Shown piece after piece: positions 57,153 through 64,000 of a DNA stretch of 64,000 bases. The DNA lies in the NCBI GenBank assembly GCA_019426215.1, contig CM033408.1:24903953-24967952 (forward strand), read 5' to 3'. How positions within the stretch are numbered: position 1 is the first letter of the stretch; each line of letters opens with the position of its first letter. Both the position numbers and the translations under genes were made by a program. This stretch comes from Buddleja alternifolia (lineage: Eukaryota > Streptophyta > Magnoliopsida > Lamiales > Scrophulariaceae). The notes below the pieces were generated by a model. That model was not told where the DNA came from, searched no databases, and was given only the letters and a program-made list of their open reading frames with translations.

Positions 57153-59776
57153 TCACAAAATGGAGAAAGAGGCCGGCGAACATAAAATTCACAAAATCGA
57201 GAAAGATGAACTAATCGGTCCATTGGGATTGGATCCCTATCCTACTTGTGTCTTGTCTCAAAGGCAAGATGGCTAGATCCCCCTTCACAGGGACATTTGA
57301 AAGAGCCTCACAAATCTTAGGTTTAGTGCATACCGATGTTTGTCGACCCTTTGGAGAAATGGCTCGAAGAGGTTTCCTTTACTTCATCACATTCACTGAT
57401 GACCATTCAAGATATGATGTAGTGTACCTGATGAGGCATAAGTCTAAATCCAATGAAAAGTTCAAGGAATTCAAGGCTTTAGTGGAAAATCAAACTGGTC
57501 AACATATAAAAACTCTTTGATCGGATCGAGGAGGAGAATATATGAGCGACGAGTTTGATGTATACCTTAGAGAGAATGGTATTGTATTACAGCTCACACT
57601 TCCAGCGACACCACAGTTAAATGGAGTAGCAGAGCAAAAAAATCGAACCCTATTAGACATAGTTCGTTCCATGCTCATCTACACTGACTTACCCATTTTA
57701 CTGTGGGGTCATTCGTTGTTTACAGCTGTACACATTTCAAATAAATATCCATCCAAGTCCGTTCCTAAGACTCCATATGAGACATGGAGATATAGGAAAC
57801 CAGGTCTTAATCACATCAAGATTTGGGGATGTCCGACTTATGTCGAGAAGACTAAAGTGGACAAGTTGGATGCAAGATCCTTAAAAGGACATTTCGTTGG
57901 ATATCCACAGGATTCAATAGGATACCTCTTTTACGTGCACGATGATCAGAGGATCATTGTAGCTTTACAAGCTCACTTTCTTGAAGATGAGTTCATTCAA
58001 GAAGGAGGAGCGGGTAGAAAGATTGTTCTCGAAGAACAAAATGAAACTCCAGTGGATACATCTACAAAAGAAGTGAGAACCGAACCTTCTGTAACACAAC
58101 CACAACCACAACCTCGAAGGTCAAGTAGGATACCTCAACCGCATGAGAGGTATGGATATCTAGTACAGAGGGAGCGGGATCTTCATTCTGTATTAGAGGA
58201 GGGTCATGGAGATGATCCCTCCACTTATAATCAAGCAATAGTGGATGTAGATGCTACTAGATGGTGTGAAGCTATGCAAACTGAGATCGATTCGATGCAT
58301 GCAAGCCAAGTCTGGAAACTTTTGGATCGGCCTAATGGGGTAAAGCCAATTGGGTGCAAATGGATTTACCAGAGAAAGATTGGTGTTGATGGAAAGGTTG
58401 ACACCTACAAAGTCAGGCTAATGGCGAAAGGGTATAGTCAAAAAGAAGGAATTGACTACGAAGAAACCTTTTCCCCAGTGGTCATGATAAAATCAATAAG
58501 GATTCTACTTGCAATAGCGGCACACCTAGACTATGAAATATGGCAAATGGATGTCAAGATTGCTTTCCTAAATGGATTCCTAGAAAAGGATATTATATGG
58601 AACTGTCTAAAGGTTTTTTATCCGAGGACCATATTCATAATGTGTGTAAGCTTGAGAGGTCCATTTATGGACTCAAGCAAGCATCTCGTAGCTGGAATCT
58701 ACATTTTGATGAGGTTGTCAAAGGATTTGACTTCATTAAAAACGAAGACGAGCCATGTGTTTACAAGAAGGTTAGTGGGAGCAAAATAACATTCCTTGTG
58801 TTATATGTAGATGACATATAAGTCATAGGGAATGATATAGGAATGCTCACCACTGTTAAGAAGTGGCTTCCGAGTACTTTCTCCATGAAAGACTTGGGAA
58901 AGGCTACTTTTATTCTAGGGATTCGAATCTACAGAGATCGAACAAATAGAATGATAGGGCTCTCTCAAGCCTTTTACTTAGAAAAGGTCCTAAAGAGATA
59001 TAGGATGGAGAATTCTAAGAAAGGGTTCCTACCAATGAGGCATGGGATACATCTCTCAAAATCTATTTGTCCTCAAAGTGAGGAAGATAGAAAAGAGATG
59101 AGCACTGTACCCTATCTGCTGTGGGTAGCCTGATGAACGCGATGCTGTGTACTAGACTTGACATAGTTTATGCAGTAAGTGTTGTTAGTCGATTTTAGGC
59201 AAACCCTGGCAAGGAACATTGGATAGCTGTGAAGAATATTCTAAAGTATCTGAAGAAAACTAAGGATATGATTCTCATCTATGGGAGTGGTAACCTGAGA
59301 GTAGACAGGTACACTGACTCAGATTTTCAATTAGATGCCGATGATCGAAAATCCACCTCAAGATTCGTGTTCACCCTCAACGGTGGAGCGATGACTCTGA
59401 AAAGTTCCAAGCAAAGCACAACCGCAGACTCCACGACAGAGGCTGAATACATAGCTTCCTCTGAGGCAGCTAAAGAGGTTATTTGGCTTAAGAAGTTCAT
59501 AGAAGAACTTCAAGGGATTCCAAGCATAAAGCTCTCGTTGCCACTTTATTGTGACAACACCGGAGCAATAGCGCAAGCAAAGGAACCTAGGTCTCCCAAC
59601 AAGTCCAAACACACCGAGAGGAGATATCAAATCATAAGAGAGAACGTTGCACGAAGAGAAATATCTGTTAAAAAAATAGCCTCATCCGACAATGCCGCAG
59701 ATCCATTGACCAAGCCATTGGAGCAGACGGTGCTAGAAAAACATCTGGAAAGGATGGGTATAGCAAATGGCATTGA
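57153..59776 (+). pseudogene. E6 pol: integrase, reverse transcriptase, RNase H
   Basis: It starts within the pre-integrase region (AGEHKIHKIEKDELIGPLG). Integrase has HTDVCRPFG (Gly to Arg), the TDDHSRYD segment missing in E1, and SDRGGEY directly after a TGA at about 57519 where E1 has Arg. RT is long and well kept with KWIYQRKI, DVKIAFLNG and YVDD, followed by a TAA at about 58819. Frameshifts lie near 58600 and 59115. RNase H includes YTDSDFQ, STTEAEYIASSEA and DNTGAIA. E6 keeps residues AAKEVIWLKKF that are deleted in E1. The native stop is near 59774. Confidence 0.9.
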
Positions 59777-59780
59777 GTGC

Positions 59781-59790
59781 AAGTGGGAAA
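59781..59790 (+). other. E6 polypurine tract
   Basis: AAGTGGGAAA lies just before the 3' LTR. It matches AAGTGGGAGA of E1 and E2 with one change. Confidence 0.8.
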
Positions 59791-59791
59791 T

Positions 59792-61086
59792 TGTTAGTGT
59801 GTATGCCCTCAAATGCCATAAAGAGGATAGATTTATAGGGCATTAACTTGTAACTAAATAATATCTTTTCATAATATAAGGCATTATTGTGTTGTTTTCT
59901 TATAGGCGTTTGTAAGGTTTTCATTTAACAACGTAAAGTCCTTGATAATAAGGCAAACCTTCTACATCCTATGGGTTAGGAAGAATGACACTAGAAGAGT
60001 TTGATCCTTATTATCTAAATTTAGTTCGCAAGTCGAAGAAAGTATTAACTGTACATCAATGCAGAATAAAGACTTGTATGATGTGAGTTTTTAACAGAGA
60101 AATTGCTAGTTAATCACTATGGGAATGGTAGTGGGAACTTATATCATAGACATCTCATTTGGACTGATATGTTCGAACACGACTCGCATTAGTTTTGTCA
60201 CATTGGTTTTCACTCACTAACAATGAATGACATAAACTGATAAGTTGTGAAAGGTACGCATGAACCGTAGACCTGAGCAATCAAGTTGAAGATGTACTTG
60301 TGACATCAAGTCTGTCATTAGAGCAATTAGATCCAATTCACCCATTGGTGGGGTCGATCTCGAAGTGCGACTTAGTGGGCAAGTAGCAGTCTTAACGGAT
60401 TGGCAAAATGGGATTTTATTCTCTTATAAGTGAATGGGCTAAATATCCTATGCAGTCATGAATGAATGAGGTCAAAAGTCCTTGGCCAAAGCATAAAGAG
60501 ATACTCATGTTAGACATGAAGAGATGCTCAGTGACCTCAATTCATAATGAGCTAAGCATATGGTCAAGTCATGTGAGTTTGACTAAACCATGACTCTCAC
60601 TTGACTAGGATGTATGAATAAAAGGTTTATACTCGTACGGTATTCACAGCGTATAAGGTTTGGAATGATCCTATTCATTCATTCTCAATTGGGATACGAT
60701 GTGAGCCACGGGTCTGGCTAGGTGTTACTCACATCTTCTTGGATTCCTCCCAATTACCTTTTGAGACAAACCTAAAGAGTCACGCTTAAAGGAATTGCAA
60801 AAGGAAAAATCACGGAAGTTAACTTGAGAGAGTTCTCGATATTGGATATCGAAATTAATTAATTAACTAATCATTGGATGATCTTATTAATTAATTGAGT
60901 TGACATGTTCAATAATTTCTTGGAGACAGTGATTTTGCTGTTCAAAAGGGATCGTGATTTCTAGTTCAGAAATTAAAATTCGCGAATAAGGTACATATTT
61001 CGGAACACAATTTGAATGTGCGAAATCGAGATGAACCACGAGGGAGTTTTATTTTTCTGCTGCGTTTTATGTCATAAATCCCAACA
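59792..61086 (+). repeat. E6 3' LTR
   Basis: It begins TGTTAGTGTGTATGCC and ends ATCCCAACA. It is about 300 bp shorter than the E1 LTR because the AT-rich block and the palindromic TATA region are missing. A possible splice donor AAG/GTACAT lies at 60991. It ends at the E5 RT sequence. Confidence 0.9.
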
Positions 61087-63170
61087 GGTTGTTGATGAAT
61101 CCTGGTCGTTGCTCCACATACACTTCTTCTTGGAGTTTACCATTCAGGAATGCACTCATCATGTCCGTTTGATATACTATGAACATGTTGAATGCGTAAA
61201 CGCTAGGAACTTGCGAATCGCTTCAAGACGGTCTATGGGGCATAGGTTTCATCAAAGTCAATATCCTCTTCTTGACAATAACCCTGAGTGATAATCTGGC
61301 TTTATTTCTTGTAACAATGTCATTCTCGTCCATTTTGTTCCTAAATACCCATTTAGTCCCAATAAATCCTTGGTGAGTTTTCCTAGGAACCAAAGTCTAA
61401 ACTATACTATGCTCAAATTGGTTAAGCTCTTCTTGCATTGCTTCAACCCAACTTGAATCACTAATCGCTTCATCCACTTACTTTGGTTCCATTTGAGATA
61501 GGAAGCTAGCGAATATGGCCTCATTATATGTAGTGGTTTTAGTCCTAACTGGTGCTCCAATATCTCTAATTACTAGATCTGGTGGATGATCTCTAAGCCA
61601 TTTACGGTTTAGTTGGAAATGGTTAAGAGTTTGATGAGGCTCTTAAATATTCATCGTTTGTCCTTCACTAACTCTTGCGCAGTCGCTTGACCATTCACAG
61701 TTCCAACTTGCTCTTGATGATCATTCTCTTCATGATCATTAGCATTTCTTACAATATCATCATTGATAACCTCACTAGTAACCTTAGGAGGGGGCACAAG
61801 GATCTCATTATCCTCATCATCGTCACTATCATCATCAAGATTTATCTGAGATGCTTGTTGAGAAAGATCTTCAATTCCTACATTATTAATATTAACCTTA
61901 CTTGGCTCTTGGTTATCATAATCAAACACAACATGAATAGATTCCTCAACCTTAGATGTTTTCCTATATAAGATGCGAAAATTCTTTTCATTTTTGGCAT
62001 AGCCTAGAAAGATTCCCTCATCCGCTTTAGGATCAAATGTCTTTAGGCTATGGGATCTATTGTTATGAATGAAACATTTTGAACCAAATACATGAAAATA
62101 AAAAAGGTTATGCTTACGTCCCTTCCACAACTCATTTACCAGTCCTGAGTGTAACAAGCGGTGCTAATTGCTTCGGCCTAAAACCTTTGAGGAAGACTGG
62201 ACTCAGCTAACATAGTCCTTGCGGCCTCTTTAGACGTTTTGTTCCGTCACTCAGTGACTCCATTTTGTTGAGGTGTTCTAGGTGTTGAATATTCATAAAG
62301 TATTCCATTATCTGTACAAAACTTCTCAACAATATGATTAGTAAATTCAGTTCCTCTATCGCTTCTAATTCTTCTCACTTTAAGATTTTTCGATATTTAT
62401 AATTGTCGGATTAGCGTTGTGAGTTTGCCACTAGTTTCATCTTTAGATGCTAGGAATTCTACCCATGTATAGCGTGAGAAATCATCAACTATCAATAGTC
62501 AATACTTTTTACCACTTACACTTAAAATTTGAATTGGACTAAACAAATCATCAAGAATTCTTGATGTAGGTAGATGAAGTTTCTTCTTAAAAATGATTTA
62601 ACTTGTTTACCCATTTGGCATGCATTACATAAGCGATTTTTTTGAAAAGAACCTCTAGAAGATTTAACCATATAAGTTGAGAGATTGCCTTAAAGTTGAG
62701 ATGGTTCATTTTTCTGTGCCATAGCCAACCCATTTCATTTTGATTTTTAGCCACAAAGTATGTAGGGTTGTTACCTATTGTTGAACCCTAATCTACTAAA
62801 TACATTATGTGTCCTTTTTTCTTTCAATTTAGTAGATCCAGTTTTAGCATCGTTAATATAGCAATAGTCACTTGAAAATTTCAATATAGCAATAGTCACT
62901 TGAAAATTTCAGTATAGCAATAGTCAAAACCTTTATCACAAAATTGACTAATGCTTAATAAATTGTGATTAAGACCCTCAACATAATATACGTCACTTAT
63001 CATGACATTACCTCTTTGCACGGCACCTATACCTTTGGTGTCATCGAATATAATTTAAGGACCATTGGTAGCACTATAGTTGATCAAAAGATCCTTTGAT
63101 CTCGTCATGTGATCCACTATCAATGTACCAAATAGATGAATCGGCATTGGCTCTGGGTACCTGCATGAAA
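61087..63170 (-). pseudogene. E5 pol upstream of E6: protease, integrase, RT start
   Basis: On the minus strand the protease keeps WYIDSGS near 63130 but shifts frame straight after, before MTRSKDLLINY. The integrase has IVDDFSRYTWVEF near 62480, RSDRGTEFTN near 62350 and PQQNGV near 62265, where an in-frame stop follows. The C-terminal integrase region continues at 61651-62157 with [12 protein letters not shown] and a long acidic stretch. RT begins near 61500 with [13 protein letters not shown] and [14 protein letters not shown] and is cut at GFINN by E6. A 28-bp tandem repeat (62856-62926) disrupts the region before integrase. Confidence 0.85.
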
Positions 63171-63179
63171 GGGCAGTTC

Positions 63180-64000
63180 TAATTCGTTTTAGGTGCCCAT
63201 TGTGACAAGGGTCCTTTTTCATTAATCTTGTTAGCGTTGTGAATTAAAACTTTAGGAACCCATACTTACCTAATCTTCATTGCGGGAGGATTGGCCTTTT
63301 TGGGTTTCACCTTCTAAGGTGTGTGTTTGTAAGGTGTGCAATAATATCCTTGATCATAATTGTAGTCATAATCATAATCATAGTCATCATACTATTGATA
63401 GTATGATCTTGATCTTTGTGGATATTGACATTGGTATATTCTTGGCACTGGTTTAGGGGGCACTTTGGGCGCTTGACGCTTAGAGTTTGATTCACATGTA
63501 CAGAATTTCTCCTTAGCCTTTTGAGAGTTTGGATAGTTCTTTCCTTATGAATCATTCACTTTTGTCTTCCCTTTTTGCCTGAGTCAATTTTGAACTGCTC
63601 ATTTGGCCTCTTACCATTGTTCTTAGTTTCATTCAACGTTTGACCGTTTGAACCTTTTTTCAACAAAGAATGCACCATTTTCTTTGTCGGGTGCCATAAC
63701 TTTTGACGTTTTCGATTTGTTATCAAATTAATCACAACCTAAACCAGTATTTTCACCAAAAAGTCTAGTTACTTCAGTCACATTATCCAACTTCCTTAAA
63801 GCTTTTGATAATAATGAGACGAGCTGTTCTGATTTAGCAAGTTTAGCGATCAGCTCAGCTTCTCTCTTGACTACCATATCAAGATCAGTTTTCAATAAAG
63901 CAATTTCAGCTTCAAGTGATTGGCTCTTCTCAATGCATTGTTGTTGAACTTGCAACTCTGCCTTGAGCGTCACGTTTTCACCTTTAAGAGCTGAGATCTC
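63180..64000 (-). pseudogene. E5 gag, C-terminal part (runs off the window)
   Basis: On the minus strand the coiled coil TLKAELQVQQQCIEKSQSL (63728-63973) is nearly the same as in E3 gag. A basic tail follows, then the Tyr/Asp-rich tract (about 63345-63410). A stop near 63728 and frameshifts break it. The N-terminal gag and the CCHC knuckle lie outside the window. Confidence 0.82.

Larger units (their letters stand above)
56205..61086 (+). mobile_element. E6: E1-family Copia element with a large internal deletion, inserted in E5 RT
   Basis: The 5' LTR begins TGTTAGTGTGTATGCC at 56205 but is cut at about 57150, where integrase sequence starts abruptly. PBS, leader, gag and protease are absent. 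Integrase, RT, RNase H, PPT and a 1,295-bp 3' LTR follow. The flanks are GATAG (56200-56204) and GGTTG (61087-61091). Reading E5 without E6 and with GGTTG restores GFINNHGK, as in E3, so GATAG is the mutated copy of the target duplication. Confidence 0.9.
46325..64000 (-). mobile_element. E5: second Sirevirus-like Copia element on the minus strand, 5' end outside the window
   Basis: Read on the minus strand it has gag (from beyond 64000), protease, integrase, RT, RNase H, spacer, accessory ORF, polypurine tract and 3' LTR (49730 down to 46325). Sequence is related to E3 throughout but clearly diverged. The LTR ends read TA...TA, apparently from mutated TG...CA. It carries solo LTR B in its 3' LTR and E6 in RT. 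Coding regions are heavily broken. The 5' LTR and target duplication lie outside the window. Confidence 0.88.

Overview
This is plant nuclear DNA, from an angiosperm and probably a eudicot. It is AT-rich and almost wholly made of transposable elements nested in one another. I found no host gene, rRNA, tRNA or CRISPR array. Every coding region belongs to a transposon and every one is broken by stops, frameshifts or insertions. The plant origin rests on Ty1/Copia retrotransposons primed by initiator-Met tRNA, a CACTA (En/Spm) DNA transposon with TNP2 and Ulp1-type genes, a Mutator-type MITE, and Sirevirus-like Copia elements with a long extra ORF after pol. I name the elements E1 to E6 plus smaller insertions.

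Layout. 1-531: unassigned, with a minus-strand TATA box. 532-17804: E2, an old, heavily decayed Copia element (+) whose 3' LTR is cut off at its right end. E1 (839-9881, +), a related and better preserved Copia element, sits inside E2's 5' LTR. 17805-18257: the RT/RNase H end of another Copia element, E4, which resumes at 43188. E3 (18258-43187, +), a Sirevirus-like element with a perfect GATAT target duplication, lies inside E4's RNase H. E3 itself carries a complete CACTA transposon in gag (21876-31237, AAG duplication) and a solo LTR in its 3' LTR (41304-42933, TGAAC duplication). 43331-46324 holds a Mutator-type MITE (43709-44155) and a large minisatellite that reverses strand in the middle (about 44560-46324). 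46325-64000: E5, a second Sirevirus-like element on the minus strand whose 5' end lies beyond the window. E5 carries a solo LTR in its 3' LTR (46963-48878) and a deleted copy of the E1 family, E6 (56205-61086, +), inside its reverse transcriptase.

How the genes work. Each Copia element has the order gag, protease, integrase, reverse transcriptase, RNase H. E3 and E5 add a very long accessory ORF downstream of pol. The CACTA element has a TNP2-type transposase gene and a 12-exon gene that I read as a DNA-binding/transposase-like front half joined to a Ulp1 cysteine protease. The order of events, read from the nesting, is: E4 before E3, E3 before the CACTA and its solo LTR, E2 before E1, and E5 before E6 and its solo LTR.

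The most unusual signal is in the untranslated leaders of E1 and E2. Each carries three stem-loops in a row whose loops share the core TCGTTAAAGGGTTGC (with small changes), while the stems differ in sequence but still pair. I know of no description of this module. Other points of interest are the strand-reversing minisatellite, the palindromic subterminal arrays and Ulp1 fusion gene of the CACTA element, and the accessory ORF of the Sirevirus-like elements.
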